Assembly: GCA_029552245.1 (NCBI GenBank)
Contig: JAKPDW010000038.1
Span: 1 to 64,000, forward strand
Direction of reading: 5' to 3'
Length of the DNA: 64,000 nt
Origin: Deltaproteobacteria bacterium
Lineage (GTDB): Bacteria; Desulfobacterota; Desulfomonilia; UBA1062
Of the stretch, positions 1 through 9,480 are shown piece after piece. Positions within the stretch are counted from its first letter, which is position 1. The number at the start of each line of letters is the position of its first letter. The position numbers were made by a program, and so were the translations under genes. The notes below the pieces were generated by a model. It searched no databases and was not told where the DNA came from. It saw only the letters and a program-made list of their open reading frames with translations.

Positions 1-328
1 CGGCGATGATGCCGGGCTTGTCCCTGCCGACGAGCGTCACGAGCATGTTCCTCCGCTCGACGGACCGCGCCGTCGGCGTGTAGCGTTCCACCGAGAGCCT
101 GAGCCCCGTCCCGGCGGAGATCTGCTCGACGATGGACTTGAACTCCTTGACCGACACCGTTGCCGCCGAGAGATCGACGAGCATGTAGATGGTGAACAAC
201 CCGTGCATGACGTCCTGGTGCATGTCCACGATGTTGCCCCTGACGGATGCGATGGGCGAGGTGATGGCGCCCACGAGACCCACCTCGTCCGCGCCGATGC
301 CGTAGACCACGTAGAGCATCCTGTGCAT
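1..328 (-). CDS. ACT-domain protein, GcvR-like (partial)
   Basis: The gene runs off the left edge of the window, so only the N-terminal 109 residues are visible. The protein starts MHRMLYVVYGIGADEVGLVG, a beta-alpha-beta ACT fold opening, and a second ACT-like segment begins near residue 97 with MLVTLVGRDKPGIIA. Tandem ACT proteins of this kind (GcvR/UPF0237 group) bind small ligands, often amino acids, and act as regulators in the cytoplasm. The start at 328 is preceded by a good AGGAG ribosome-binding site. The ligand and target cannot be told from the sequence. Confidence 0.75.
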   Translation of the reverse strand, partial: MHRMLYVVYGIGADEVGLVGAITSPIASVRGNIVDMHQDVMHGLFTIYMLVDLSAATVSVKEFKSIVEQISAGTGLRLSVERYTPTARSVERRNMLVTLVGRDKPGIIA

Positions 329-517
329 GGCAGGCTCCTGTCATGAACTGAGACGGGATTGTAAGGAAAATTCCCCTCCAAGGGTAGAAAAAATGGTTGA
401 CAGGTTATAGTATGAGGAAGGGGAAGGTGTTCTATCGACGATCTCTCTTTGAGAGGGGCCGTCATGCCTGAACGACGCGCGCCCTTCGGGTACCCGGCGG
501 GCGAGGGGGGTGTTCCC

Positions 518-1726
518 ATGAAACAGGACAACGATACCGTTCTCCCATCACCATGGCAGGGGGCTTTCTCGTTCCGGTTCAAGCCCCGGGCATGCGCATG
601 GCGGGTGTGGGCGACAGCCCTCGTCGCGGCGTGTCTTGTGGTGTCAAGCGTTGTGAGGATCGAGGCCGCCGAGCCCATCCGCATCGCCGCCATCTTCAGC
701 CACACGGGGGTCGCCTCAGCCTCGAACATCCACTCCATAACCGGGGTCAGGGAGGCGGTGAAGGAGATCAACGACAAGGGCGGGCTCATCGGCAGGCGGG
801 TCGAGCTCATGGAGATAGACAACAAGAGCACTCCCATAGGCTCCAAGGTCGCGGCCGAGAAGGCCGCTTCCATGGGTGTCGCGGCCATCGTGGGCTGTGA
901 CTGGAGCTCCCACTCCCTGGCGGCCGCGCCCGTGGCGCAGGCCCGCGGCATCCCCATGGTCTCCAACGTCTCGACGAACGACACGCTCACCTCGATCGGC
1001 GAGTGCATCTTCAGGGTCTGCTACACGGACCGTCTCCAAGGCAAGGCCCTTGCGCTGTTCGCCTCGCGGGATCTGAAGGCACACAGGGCGCTCATGCTCG
1101 TGGACGTCTCGAGCGATTACGCGATCGGCCTGTCTTCGGAATTCAGCCGGGGCTTCACCGGCCCTGACCGCACGTCGATGCGCAGGAACTACACCATGGA
1201 GGGACTGGATGAAGCCTGGCTGGAGAGGGTCGCCTCCTTCGCGAAGAGGTACAAACCCGATCTCGTCTTCATCCCGGGCTACGACGAGAGCGCCGTCATA
1301 GCGGCGCATCTCTCTCGGAGAGGGGTAACCTCGACATTCCTGGGCGGAGACGGGTGGGGATCCGACGCCTTCTACAGGAAATGGCACAAGCCGATACAGG
1401 ACGCCTACTTCTCGAGCCACTGGGGGATGCGGCAGGACACGCCGGCATCCCGGGAATTCATCAAGCGCTACGGGTCCGGCCGCAGGCGTATTGCCGACAC
1501 CGAGGCCCTGGCCTACGACGCGGTCATGCTCTTGGCCGACGCCGTGACCAGGGCAGGTTCCGGCGACAGGGCCAAGATACTCGCAGCCTTGGCCGAGACC
1601 AGGTCCTACCGTGGGGTCACGGGCCTGATCTCGTTCGCAGAGGGGAGGGATCCGGTCAAGGACGTGGTGATGCTGGCGATCAAAGACGGGGTCCCCAGGT
1701 ATCACTCGACCGTGAACGCGAGATGA
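518..1726 (+). CDS. LivJ-type periplasmic substrate-binding protein 1
   Basis: A 402-residue branched-chain-amino-acid-type (type I fold) binding protein. An unusually long N-region is followed by a hydrophobic stretch at about residues 30-46 and a probable signal peptidase site near residue 50 (RIEAA). The mature part opens IRIAAIFSHTGVAS, typical of the family, and contains STPIGSKVAAEKAASMGV and an SSHSLA loop. I chose the start at 518 because GCGAGGGGGG lies just upstream; an in-frame start at 449 is possible. It is a clear paralogue of the next gene, with which it forms an operon (14-bp gap). No permease or ATPase genes lie beside it, so it may serve a transporter encoded elsewhere or act as a sensor protein. 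The ligand is unknown. Confidence 0.88.
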   Translation: MKQDNDTVLPSPWQGAFSFRFKPRACAWRVWATALVAACLVVSSVVRIEAAEPIRIAAIFSHTGVASASNIHSITGVREAVKEINDKGGLIGRRVELMEIDNKSTPIGSKVAAEKAASMGVAAIVGCDWSSHSLAAAPVAQARGIPMVSNVSTNDTLTSIGECIFRVCYTDRLQGKALALFASRDLKAHRALMLVDVSSDYAIGLSSEFSRGFTGPDRTSMRRNYTMEGLDEAWLERVASFAKRYKPDLVFIPGYDESAVIAAHLSRRGVTSTFLGGDGWGSDAFYRKWHKPIQDAYFSSHWGMRQDTPASREFIKRYGSGRRRIADTEALAYDAVMLLADAVTRAGSGDRAKILAALAETRSYRGVTGLISFAEGRDPVKDVVMLAIKDGVPRYHSTVNAR

Positions 1727-1740
1727 ACGGGGAGGCCTCT

Positions 1741-2889
1741 ATGAGGGGAACACGCTTGCCGTTGAGGCTCGTTGTCGTCGCGGTCATCCTGTCCTGCCTG
1801 AGCCCGGCCGAGCTTCCGGGGGAAAACCGCCCCCTGAAGGTCGGCCTCGTGATGGCCAAAACCGGTTTGGCCACCCGGGAGGAAGCGCCTGTGCTCGATG
1901 CGGCCAGGCTCGCCGTCGACCTGATAAACACCTCCGGGGGGATCAAGGGGAGGACCGTGGAGCTCTTGGTGTTCGACTCGGCAAGCACGCCCATAGGCGC
2001 GAAGTCGGCGGCACAGAAGGCCGTCTCCTCGGGTGCCTCGTGCATCATCGGTGCGTTCAGGAGTTCCCATTCCCTGGCCATGGTCCCGGTGGCGGACAGG
2101 GCGAGCATACCGATGATCAGCCCGGCATCCACCAACCCCGAGGTCACGAAAGGCTCGCCGTACGCCTTCAGGGTATGTTTCGTGGACTCGTTCCAGGGCG
2201 CGGTCATGGCCGGCTTCGCCTCCCGCGAGCTCAAGGCGAAGAGCGCCGTCGTGATCTTCAACTGCAACGAAGACTACAGCATGACCTTGGCCCGGGTGTT
2301 CGTCGACAGGTTCAGGGAGCTCGGAGGATCGATCCTGTGGGAGGGCTCCTACACGGGCAACGCCACGGATTTCAAGGAGATCCTCGCCAGGGTGAGGGAT
2401 CTGTCCCCGGATGTGGTCTACAACCCGGGGTACGCTCGGGACAGCGGCCTCTTCATCGGGCAGGCCCAGGCCATGGGCGTCAAGGCGGTTTTCCTCGGGG
2501 CTGACGGATGGGACCAGGAAATCTTCCCGTATGCAGGGGGGACGATTGAGAACGCCTACAGCACCACCCACTGGCACAAGGACGTACCGTTCAAGGCGAA
2601 CGAGAGGTTCAAGGAGGCATACCGCAAGAGGTTCGGCGCCTTCCGCGTCGACAACATCCGCGTACCGCTCACCTACGACGCGATCATGCTCTTTGCAGAC
2701 GCGGCCAGGAGGGCTCGGTCCCTCGATGGAGCCGCGATCAGGGAAGCCCTGGCAACGACGCGCGGCTTTCACGGGGCCACGGGCGACATAACCATGGGGC
2801 CGGACAGGACCCCTGTCGGGAAGGAAGCGAGCATCATGCGCTCACAGGGCGGCTCCTGGAGGTTCCACAAGGCCTTTTCCCCGCCCTGA
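1741..2889 (+). CDS. LivJ-type periplasmic substrate-binding protein 2
   Basis: A 382-residue binding protein of the same family as its upstream neighbour. It has a signal peptide of about 27 residues (hydrophobic core LRLVVVAVILSCL) and a mature start at LKVGLVMAKTGLAT. It shares the STPIGAKSAAQKAVSSGA and SSHSLA segments with protein 1, so the two probably arose by duplication. The start at 1741 is preceded by GGGGAGG; a start at 1723 would overlap the upstream stop codon. No transport partners follow. The next gene is a hybrid histidine kinase on the same strand, which raises the possibility of ligand sensing. Confidence 0.88.
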   Translation: MRGTRLPLRLVVVAVILSCLSPAELPGENRPLKVGLVMAKTGLATREEAPVLDAARLAVDLINTSGGIKGRTVELLVFDSASTPIGAKSAAQKAVSSGASCIIGAFRSSHSLAMVPVADRASIPMISPASTNPEVTKGSPYAFRVCFVDSFQGAVMAGFASRELKAKSAVVIFNCNEDYSMTLARVFVDRFRELGGSILWEGSYTGNATDFKEILARVRDLSPDVVYNPGYARDSGLFIGQAQAMGVKAVFLGADGWDQEIFPYAGGTIENAYSTTHWHKDVPFKANERFKEAYRKRFGAFRVDNIRVPLTYDAIMLFADAARRARSLDGAAIREALATTRGFHGATGDITMGPDRTPVGKEASIMRSQGGSWRFHKAFSPP

Positions 2890-3276
2890 GGCCCGAGCGC
2901 CCACTCAGCGGGGAACACCGGGACGCGACGAGGTTGCTGACGAAACGGCGGCCGACCTCGCAGTGTCCCCGCCGAGGAGACCCCTGGACGCTCCCTGCCG
3001 GTCCTCGCCTCCGAGAGGGGAGGCAAGGATCCCCTGCGCCTCGCTTGCCTTTTCCCGCAACACCACGTGGCGCACACCGAGGCAAGGGTCCTCTCCGTCT
3101 GTGCCCGGGTGTAACCCCGGTCACCCTTTCCCGTCACGACATGCAAGGAAACCCCTTTGACACGGGCGCAGTCCCATCAAGGGGTCGCCATCCGGAACAC
3201 GACGTCGGGGCCGCCCAGGCGTGCACGGGCCGATGCACGAGACCTCAACTCTCGCGTCTGCCCTTCCGAAAAGACG
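2890..3276 (+). other. Gap between binding protein and kinase
   Basis: About 390 bases without a convincing gene. A short inverted repeat (GCCTCC/GGAGGC, 3007-3024) could be a weak terminator for the binding-protein operon. A TTGACA hexamer occurs near 3158 but has no good -10 partner. The kinase frame is open upstream to 3157, so the kinase may start earlier than annotated. Confidence 0.4.
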
Positions 3277-5394
3277 ATGAGCAGGGTCTCGATCGCCATG
3301 AGAGTACAGAGTATCAGGGTCAAGATAAACGCCTCGATCATAGCCGCGTGCATCATCGTGGCGCTCTTCTTCGGGGTAGTGTTCTCCTCGTTCGAGATCC
3401 AGCGCCGCGCATCGCGTATCCAGGAGATAGGCACCCTCATGGAGGCCGTCTACGAACAGAACCGCGAGGAACTCGCCAACGAGATCTTCGCACGGCACAC
3501 CGAGGCACTGGCATCCACCCTGGACGCCATCACCTCCGTCAAGGGCATCTGCCACATCGCGGTCTACGACCTGGAAGGCCGCATCATCATGGCCACGGGC
3601 AAGACCGTGCAGAGACTCATGGCGCAAAGCACACGGAAGGTCCTGAACAGGGGGCCTTCGGTGCGCGAGGTCTCGATCTCGAAGGAGGCGTACCTGGAGT
3701 ATGCATCCCGTATAGAGGTCATCGGCGAGCGGGTGGGATACATCGCGATGTACTACGACCTCACGGGACTCGAGGAGGAAGGGGCACGGACCGGTATGGC
3801 GTTCCTGGCGCTCTTGGTCACGACGCTCGTGGTCCTCTCCCTCGTCCTGAACAGGATCCTGACCGGGGCGGTCCTTTCCCCGATGACCGGGCTCAGGCAG
3901 GCCATACAGAAACTCCAGCTCGGGAATCTCGGGGAGCAGGTCTCGGTCACTTCCAAAGACGAGATCGGCGAGGTGATGTGCGCCTTCAACGACTTTTCCG
4001 TCATGCTCCTGGAGCAGCGCCAGGCGCTCGACCATTCCCTGAAGATGCAGAAGCAGTACGCCAAGGAACTGGAGGATGCGAACAGGATGCTCGAGCACCT
4101 GAACGTGCGTCTCGAGGACATGGTGCGGGAACGGACGAGGGAGCTCCTTGCGGCCAACGAGCAGCTCAAAGAGCAGATCGCCGAGCGCAGGAGGTCCGAG
4201 AAGGCGCGGAAAGAGCTGGACGACAGGCTCGCACGCTCCGAGAAGATGGAGGCCCTCGGGCTCTTGGCAGGGGGCGTGGCCCACGACCTCAACAACGTGC
4301 TCTCGGGCATCGTGAGCTACCCTGACCTCCTCCTCATGGAACTCCCGGCCTCGAGCCCCCTCAGGAAACCGATCCAGGTCATGAAAGATTCAGGCCAGAA
4401 GGCGGCGGCGATCGTGCAGGATCTCCTCACCCTGGCCAGGCGCGGGGTGTTGCAGATGGAGCCCCTCGACCTCAACAGGGAGATCCTCGACTACCTCTCC
4501 TCGGCCGAACACGAAAGGCACCTGGGGATCCACAAGGGTGTCACGGTTGTCACCGACCTCGAAGAAGGGCTTCTGCCCGTCATGGGATCAACCATCCACA
4601 TCCGCAAGGCCCTCATGAACCTGGTCCTCAACGCCATGGAGGCCATGCCGGAGGGGGGCACCGTGACCCTCACGACGCGCAACGCCTTCCTGGAAGGCCC
4701 GATAGAGGGCCATGACGACATCATCCCTGGCGACTACGTGGTCCTCACCGTCCGGGACACGGGTGTGGGGATAGATCCGGCGGACATGAGGCGCATCTTC
4801 GAGCCGTTCTACTCGAAGAAGGTCCTGGGACGGAGCGGCACGGGGCTCGGCATGGCCGTGGTGTGGGGAACCGTCCAGGACCATCGCGGGTACATCAACG
4901 TCAAGAGCACACCCGAACAGGGGTCGTCCTTCGAGCTCTTCTTCCCGGCCACGAGAATGGAGGCCGTTGAATCCCAGGAAAGGGCGTCCCAGGAGGACAT
5001 AGCAGGCAACGGCGAGCTCATCCTCGTGGTGGACGACCTCGACACGCAACGCCAGATAGCAACCGACATCCTCACCAGGCTGGGGTACACGGCGCTGAGC
5101 GCGGCCAGCGGCGAAGAGGCGCTGGGTCTCCTGAGGGAGACGGCCGTGGACTGCGTGCTGCTCGACATGATCATGGAACCGGGCATGGACGGCCTCGACA
5201 CGTACCGGCGGATCCTCGAGATCAACCCCGGCCAGAAGGCCCTCATCGCGAGCGGGTACGCGGAGAACGAGCGGGTGAGGGAGGCGATACGGCTCGGCGC
5301 GAGCGGCTACCTCAAGAAACCCTACACCATCGAGAACCTGGGCTTGTCTCTCAAGAACTGCCTCGCCGCAGGCGACGGGGGCTCTCCCGCCTGA
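3277..5394 (+). CDS. Hybrid sensor histidine kinase with HAMP and receiver domains
   Basis: A 705-residue inner-membrane kinase. Transmembrane helix 1 lies at about residues 18-40, a periplasmic sensor of about 130 residues follows, and helix 2 lies at about 172-194, then HAMP and a coiled coil. The HisKA box contains GGVAHDLNN with the phosphorylated His336. The ATPase domain shows GTGLGMAVVWG. A C-terminal receiver starts near ILVVDD with the phospho-acceptor Asp630 in LLDMIMEPGMDG. The catalytic core closely resembles the kinase at 13380-15779. It follows two orphan binding proteins on the same strand. Starts at 3298 and 3157 are alternatives. The output is unknown; with only a receiver at the end it probably passes phosphate to a separate partner. 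Confidence 0.88.
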   Translation: MSRVSIAMRVQSIRVKINASIIAACIIVALFFGVVFSSFEIQRRASRIQEIGTLMEAVYEQNREELANEIFARHTEALASTLDAITSVKGICHIAVYDLEGRIIMATGKTVQRLMAQSTRKVLNRGPSVREVSISKEAYLEYASRIEVIGERVGYIAMYYDLTGLEEEGARTGMAFLALLVTTLVVLSLVLNRILTGAVLSPMTGLRQAIQKLQLGNLGEQVSVTSKDEIGEVMCAFNDFSVMLLEQRQALDHSLKMQKQYAKELEDANRMLEHLNVRLEDMVRERTRELLAANEQLKEQIAERRRSEKARKELDDRLARSEKMEALGLLAGGVAHDLNNVLSGIVSYPDLLLMELPASSPLRKPIQVMKDSGQKAAAIVQDLLTLARRGVLQMEPLDLNREILDYLSSAEHERHLGIHKGVTVVTDLEEGLLPVMGSTIHIRKALMNLVLNAMEAMPEGGTVTLTTRNAFLEGPIEGHDDIIPGDYVVLTVRDTGVGIDPADMRRIFEPFYSKKVLGRSGTGLGMAVVWGTVQDHRGYINVKSTPEQGSSFELFFPATRMEAVESQERASQEDIAGNGELILVVDDLDTQRQIATDILTRLGYTALSAASGEEALGLLRETAVDCVLLDMIMEPGMDGLDTYRRILEINPGQKALIASGYAENERVREAIRLGASGYLKKPYTIENLGLSLKNCLAAGDGGSPA

Positions 5395-5792
5395 TCCCGA
5401 GACGGGCGCAGGACGACTCGCCCCCGGCGGTCGCATCAGGGAAGGGGCGTCCTTTCCCGCAACGTCCAGGCGTCTTCATGCAGCGGCGCGATCAATCCCT
5501 TCCGCCCCGCTCAGGCCAGGGCATCCACCCGCCGCCTATCCACTGAACGAGGGGGACCATCGTGAGCGTCCCCGGCCCCGGGACAACCACCCAAGACCGA
5601 GCTGGGGGGCGGGGTTCCAGGCCTGTCCGCCTGACCGGGAGACCGCGCCCCGGCAAGGGCAGCCCACGCCCGGGGCGCCTATCCACGCCGCGCGGGTGAC
5701 CGCTCATGGATAGGGAGGGCACGGGCCCTTCCCGCCCGCGGCTACCCTGATCCCCCCTGTGGGAGACTGCGTGCCCTCCACGGGCCTTCGTG
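5395..5792. other. Intergenic region, no gene seen
   Basis: About 400 GC-rich bases between convergent genes. I see no plausible ORF, tRNA or strong terminator; only short GC-rich inverted repeats. Confidence 0.5.
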
Positions 5793-6704
5793 CTAGGAGC
5801 CTACGCCGTCGAGGAACCCCTGGCGCTGGTAGGCAGGGTTCGGGTAGGTGTAGAACCCCTTTCCCGTCTTGTAGCCGAGGTCTCCCCTCTCGACGTACGG
5901 CTTGAGAAAGTCGGCGTTCATCTGCGCCTGGGGGTCCTTCGTCCTCTTCGCCCAGTAGTCCGTGATGGTCCACACCGTGGAAAGCCCCACCTGGTCCATG
6001 ATGCCGAAGGGGCCCATGGGCATGTAGGTCACCCCCATCCACGCCCTGTCTATGTCCTCCACGGAGGCGACCCCCCGGGACGCGAGCGTGAGGGCGGAGA
6101 AGAAGAGGCTCGAGAGCATGGTGTTGAACACGTAGCCGTTGTTTTCCCTGTGGAGCATGATCACGATGCACCCGATGCTCCTGGCGAACGCCCTGACGAG
6201 TTCCGTCACCTCGGGCGAGGTGCCCTCGTGGGGCATGACGTCGACGACGGTGGTGGCCCTGAGGTCGTGGAAATGGAGAGCGCAGAGCCTGTCCGGCCTG
6301 CCCGAGGCCTCGGCGAACATGGAAGGGACGAGCATCGACGTGTTGGTGGTGAACACGGTCCGCTCTGGACACAGCTCGTTGAACTGCGCGAAGACCTTCG
6401 CCTTGAGCTCTGGGTCCTCGGGCACGGATTCGCTCACGAAGTCCACATCCGTGGCCGCCTCTTTCGGGTCGGCACTCGAGGAGATCCTTGCCAGCACCTC
6501 CTCGAGCCCTCCCGCCGGGATCCTCCCCGTCGACTCGTACCACCTCGCGAGCCTGGCCACCCTTTCCATCGCCTTGTCGAGGATCTGGCGGCTCAGATCG
6601 TAGTACACGGTCTCGTACCCGTGCATGGCGCACTGCAGGCCTATCTGCTGCCCCATGGTACCGGCGCCTATGATGAGCACCTTTTTCACCTCTTCGAGCT
6701 TCAT
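5793..6704 (-). CDS. 3-hydroxyacyl-CoA dehydrogenase
   Basis: A 303-residue NAD-dependent dehydrogenase that oxidises 3-hydroxyacyl-CoA to 3-ketoacyl-CoA. The N-terminal Rossmann motif is GAGTMG at residues 13-18. Ser123 (TNTSM) and His144 (ALHFHD) match the catalytic Ser and His. The usual HFFNP motif is replaced by HFHDL and the following acidic position appears to be Asp (VVDVMP), so this belongs to a divergent branch. The C-terminal domain ends GYKTGKGFYTYPN, a family hallmark. Start at 6704 with GGAGAG upstream. It is the last gene of a six-gene acyl-CoA operon, 29 bases after the SDR. The family is secure; chain-length specificity is not visible. Confidence 0.9.
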   Translation of the reverse strand: MKLEEVKKVLIIGAGTMGQQIGLQCAMHGYETVYYDLSRQILDKAMERVARLARWYESTGRIPAGGLEEVLARISSSADPKEAATDVDFVSESVPEDPELKAKVFAQFNELCPERTVFTTNTSMLVPSMFAEASGRPDRLCALHFHDLRATTVVDVMPHEGTSPEVTELVRAFARSIGCIVIMLHRENNGYVFNTMLSSLFFSALTLASRGVASVEDIDRAWMGVTYMPMGPFGIMDQVGLSTVWTITDYWAKRTKDPQAQMNADFLKPYVERGDLGYKTGKGFYTYPNPAYQRQGFLDGVGS

Positions 6705-6733
6705 GGATGTCTCTCCTTTCCCGTCGAAGGCGC

Positions 6734-7498
6734 TCACGCGAGCGCGCCGCCGTCCACCACGAAGCACGCCCCGGTCGTGAACGAGGCGGCGTCCGAAACG
6801 AGGTAGAGCACCACGCCCGCGATCTCCCTCGGCACGGCGTGCCTGCCCATGGGTATCATCTTGACGGCGTACTCCCGTATCGCGTCGTTCTCGAGGATGG
6901 CCTTCGAGAAGTGCGTCTCCACGAGCCCCGGGAGGAGGGCGTTCACCCTGATGTTGCGCGCGGCGAGCTCCTTTGCGAAGGCCTGGGTCATGGATATGAG
7001 GCCGGCCTTGGTGATCGAATAGATGCCCTGGTACGGGGCCGGCCTGACCCCGTTGATGGACGACACGTTCACGATGGAGCCCCCGCCCGATGCCGTCATC
7101 AGGGGCACGGCGTGCTTGACCAGGAAGAACGGGCCCTTCAGGTTCACGTCGAAGGTCTTGTTCCAGATACCCTCGTCAGCGCCGATCATCTCGCCGAAAT
7201 ACGGGTTGGTCGCGGCGTTGTTGACGAGGATGTTGAGCTTTCCGTGCCTCTCTTGTATCCGAGCGAAGAGCCGCTCGATCTGCGGCAGATCCCCGACGTG
7301 ACAGGCCATCACCTCGGCCTTGCCGCCCCTTTGTGCTATGGTCTCCGAGACCTTCTTCAACCCCTCTTCCTTGCGGCTCACGAGGATACAATGCGCCCCG
7401 TAGTCGGCGAGGGTAACGGCTATGGCCTCCCCGATGCCCCTGCTCGCCCCGGTCACCAGGGCGATCTTCCCGTCCAGCCTGAAATCGATCTTCTCCAT
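6734..7498 (-). CDS. SDR-family oxidoreductase
   Basis: A 254-residue classical short-chain dehydrogenase/reductase. The cofactor motif TGASRGIG is at 16-23, NNA at 93-95, Asn119, the catalytic Ser in VSSING at 145-150, and YSITK with Tyr160 and Lys164. The C-terminus ends in VVDGGALA. A GGAG ribosome-binding site precedes the start at 7498. It sits between an APH-type kinase and a hydroxyacyl-CoA dehydrogenase. In lva-type pathways an SDR of this type reduces a 4-keto acyl-CoA to the 4-hydroxy form, so it may supply the kinase substrate; that role is inference. It could equally be a 3-ketoacyl reductase. Confidence 0.88.
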   Translation of the reverse strand: MEKIDFRLDGKIALVTGASRGIGEAIAVTLADYGAHCILVSRKEEGLKKVSETIAQRGGKAEVMACHVGDLPQIERLFARIQERHGKLNILVNNAATNPYFGEMIGADEGIWNKTFDVNLKGPFFLVKHAVPLMTASGGGSIVNVSSINGVRPAPYQGIYSITKAGLISMTQAFAKELAARNIRVNALLPGLVETHFSKAILENDAIREYAVKMIPMGRHAVPREIAGVVLYLVSDAASFTTGACFVVDGGALA

Positions 7499-7687
7499 GG
7501 TCTCCTTCTCCCGTTCACGTAGTGTGCCCGTCTCGCCCGGTCCCGAACAGGACACGGCCGGTCAATCCCGTAAAGGGCATCCATCGGCCGGCCCGCGGCG
7601 TCCACCGCCTGGGCCCCAAAGAGCGCCGGCCCTCCTCGCTTGTTCGCCGCGGCATGGAGGGGAACCCCTTGCGCCCGGCGCCGACCT

Positions 7688-8749
7688 TCACCCCCAACCC
7701 TCCTCCATCGCCCTCTTGGAAGCCTTCTCGAGGATGTGGATGGCGAAGATCAGGAGCTTGAAACGCTCGTCCTTGGTCTGTCCGTGGTAGTAGCGGTAGT
7801 AGATCTGCTGGGCTATGACCGCCAGGCGGAAGAGCCCGAAACAGAGGTAGAAGTCGAAGTTGTCGATGGTGATCCCCGCCTTCTCGGCATACCTCTCCAC
7901 CATCTCCTTGCGCGTGAGCGCACCCGGCAGGTTCGTGGGCATCATGCGGGCGGCCTGGAAATCCTCGGGGTCGTCCGCCTGCACCCAGTAGCCGAGCGAA
8001 CTCCCGAGGTCCATGAGCGGATCGCCGATGGTGGCCATCTCCCAGTCCAAGACACCGATGATCCTCAGGGGGTCTTTCGGGTCAAGGACGACGTTGTCGA
8101 ACTTGTAGTCGTTGTGGATGAGCGCAGGCCTCTGAGAGTCGGGCGGCATCCTGTCATGGAGCCACTGCATGACGCCGTCGAAGGTCGGTGCGTCCGGGGT
8201 CCACGCCGCCCTGAACCGCTCCGACCAGCCCTCCACCTGGCGCCTCACGTATCCCTCGGGCCTGCCGAAGCCTTCCAGGCCTATGGCCTTGTAGTCCACG
8301 GCGTGAAGCTCGAGCTGCACGTCCAGGAGGTTCTCGCACAGCGTGCGCACCTGGCCGGGGGAGAGCTCGAGACCCTCGGGGAGATTCTTCCTCAGGATGA
8401 TCCCCCTGATCCTGTCCATCACGTAGAAGGGGCACCCCATAACCGACGGATCCTCGGTGTAGACGAGCGGTCTCGGGCAGTAGGGGAACACCGGGTTCAG
8501 CGCCTTGAGGATGCGGTATTCCCTGCCCATGTCGTGGGCCGTCTTCGCCTTGCGGCCGAACGGCGGCCTCCTGAGCACGAGCTCCCTCTCCCCGACCCGT
8601 ATGAGGTACGTCAGGTTCGAGTACCCGCTCGGGAACTGCTCCACCACGAGTTCGCCATGAAGACCCGGGATCGAGTCCTTGAGGAAGGCCTCGACGGCCT
8701 TGAGATCGAGCTCCTCTCCCTGTCGCACCTTGGTCGGCGTGTCGATCAT
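7688..8749 (-). CDS. APH-type kinase, ACAD10/11-associated family
   Basis: A 353-residue phosphotransferase with the aminoglycoside-phosphotransferase/choline-kinase fold. The catalytic loop HNDYKFDN is at 212-219 (Asp214 the likely base) and the Mg-binding DWE at 235-237. A nucleotide-binding segment (LVLRRPPFGR) is near 57-66. The family is the one fused to acyl-CoA dehydrogenase in animal ACAD10 and ACAD11, where it phosphorylates 4-hydroxyacyl-CoAs. Here the matching dehydrogenase lies two genes upstream, separated by a TetR regulator. It is unlikely to be an antibiotic-resistance enzyme given this context. Start at 8749 with a GGGGTGAT site. The 189 bases to the SDR contain no gene that I can see. 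Confidence 0.88.
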   Translation of the reverse strand: MIDTPTKVRQGEELDLKAVEAFLKDSIPGLHGELVVEQFPSGYSNLTYLIRVGERELVLRRPPFGRKAKTAHDMGREYRILKALNPVFPYCPRPLVYTEDPSVMGCPFYVMDRIRGIILRKNLPEGLELSPGQVRTLCENLLDVQLELHAVDYKAIGLEGFGRPEGYVRRQVEGWSERFRAAWTPDAPTFDGVMQWLHDRMPPDSQRPALIHNDYKFDNVVLDPKDPLRIIGVLDWEMATIGDPLMDLGSSLGYWVQADDPEDFQAARMMPTNLPGALTRKEMVERYAEKAGITIDNFDFYLCFGLFRLAVIAQQIYYRYYHGQTKDERFKLLIFAIHILEKASKRAMEEGWG

Positions 8750-8761
8750 GTGATCACCCCT

Positions 8762-9478
8762 TCAGCTCTTTTTTTCTCCCCGTCGCCCGCACCCGAGGTA
8801 CCCCTCGACGACATCCGTCACGAACTCGGCGTACCTCTCCACCGTCGTCTTCCTCCTCGCGTACTTCCACCTCTTGAGATACCAGTCCTGGAGCATGGCC
8901 TTCGTGACCGCGGCCACGAGCTCTGCGTCGCAGTCTCTGAAGACGCCTACGTCCTGGCCTTCGCGCACGATGTCCACGAAGAGCTTCTCGGTGAGGAGCT
9001 CCGCCTCGATGGCCTTCTTCTGTTCCTGCTTCGAGAGGTTCTTGGCCTCCATGTAGGAGAAGTAGAACCACGGCCTCAAGATCTCGCTCAGGAAGAGGTG
9101 GGTGCGTATGGCCCTCCTGAGCCTGGCTTGCGGGTCTCGTACCCCCTCGAGCTGAGCGGTGAGGACGTCGAACACGACCGCGCTCTCGCGCTGGATCATG
9201 TGAAGGAGGTCTTCCTTGCTCGAGAAGTACGTGTAGAGAGCCCCCATGCTGAGACCGCTCTGGCTGCTCAACTCCCTCAGGCTCATGGCGGAGAAGCCCT
9301 TCTTGTTGCTGAGGGTGAGCGCGGCGTCCAGGATCTTCATGAGGTTTCCCACCGCGACCGGTTCCTTCTTTATCTTGATGCTCGCGCGGTTGCCGAGGTA
9401 GAGATCCCTGCACATGTTCTCCATGGAGAGGGAGACCATGCGCCTGAATTCCTCGAACGAGAGTTCGCCCTTGGCCAT
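8762..9478 (-). CDS. TetR/AcrR-family transcriptional regulator
   Basis: A 238-residue regulator. About 45 N-terminal residues precede the DNA-binding domain, whose helix-turn-helix reads SLRELSSQSGLSMGALYTYF. The C-terminal ligand-binding domain is divergent, as usual for the family. It begins two bases after the acyl-CoA dehydrogenase stop codon with no clear ribosome-binding site, which suggests translational coupling. It ends 12 bases before the kinase gene. Being inside the operon, it probably controls it through the palindrome at 11475-11488; an acyl-CoA ligand would be expected, but neither point is shown by the sequence. Confidence 0.88.
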   Translation of the reverse strand: MAKGELSFEEFRRMVSLSMENMCRDLYLGNRASIKIKKEPVAVGNLMKILDAALTLSNKKGFSAMSLRELSSQSGLSMGALYTYFSSKEDLLHMIQRESAVVFDVLTAQLEGVRDPQARLRRAIRTHLFLSEILRPWFYFSYMEAKNLSKQEQKKAIEAELLTEKLFVDIVREGQDVGVFRDCDAELVAAVTKAMLQDWYLKRWKYARRKTTVERYAEFVTDVVEGYLGCGRRGEKKS

Positions 9479-9480
9479 GA

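Noticed and set aside
397..416. Promoter TTGACA with TATGAG before the first binding-protein gene
   Set aside because: The two boxes are only eight bases apart, far too close for a sigma70 promoter.
7688..8749. Aminoglycoside resistance kinase
   Set aside because: The fold matches, but the operon with an acyl-CoA dehydrogenase fits the ACAD10/11-associated kinases better.
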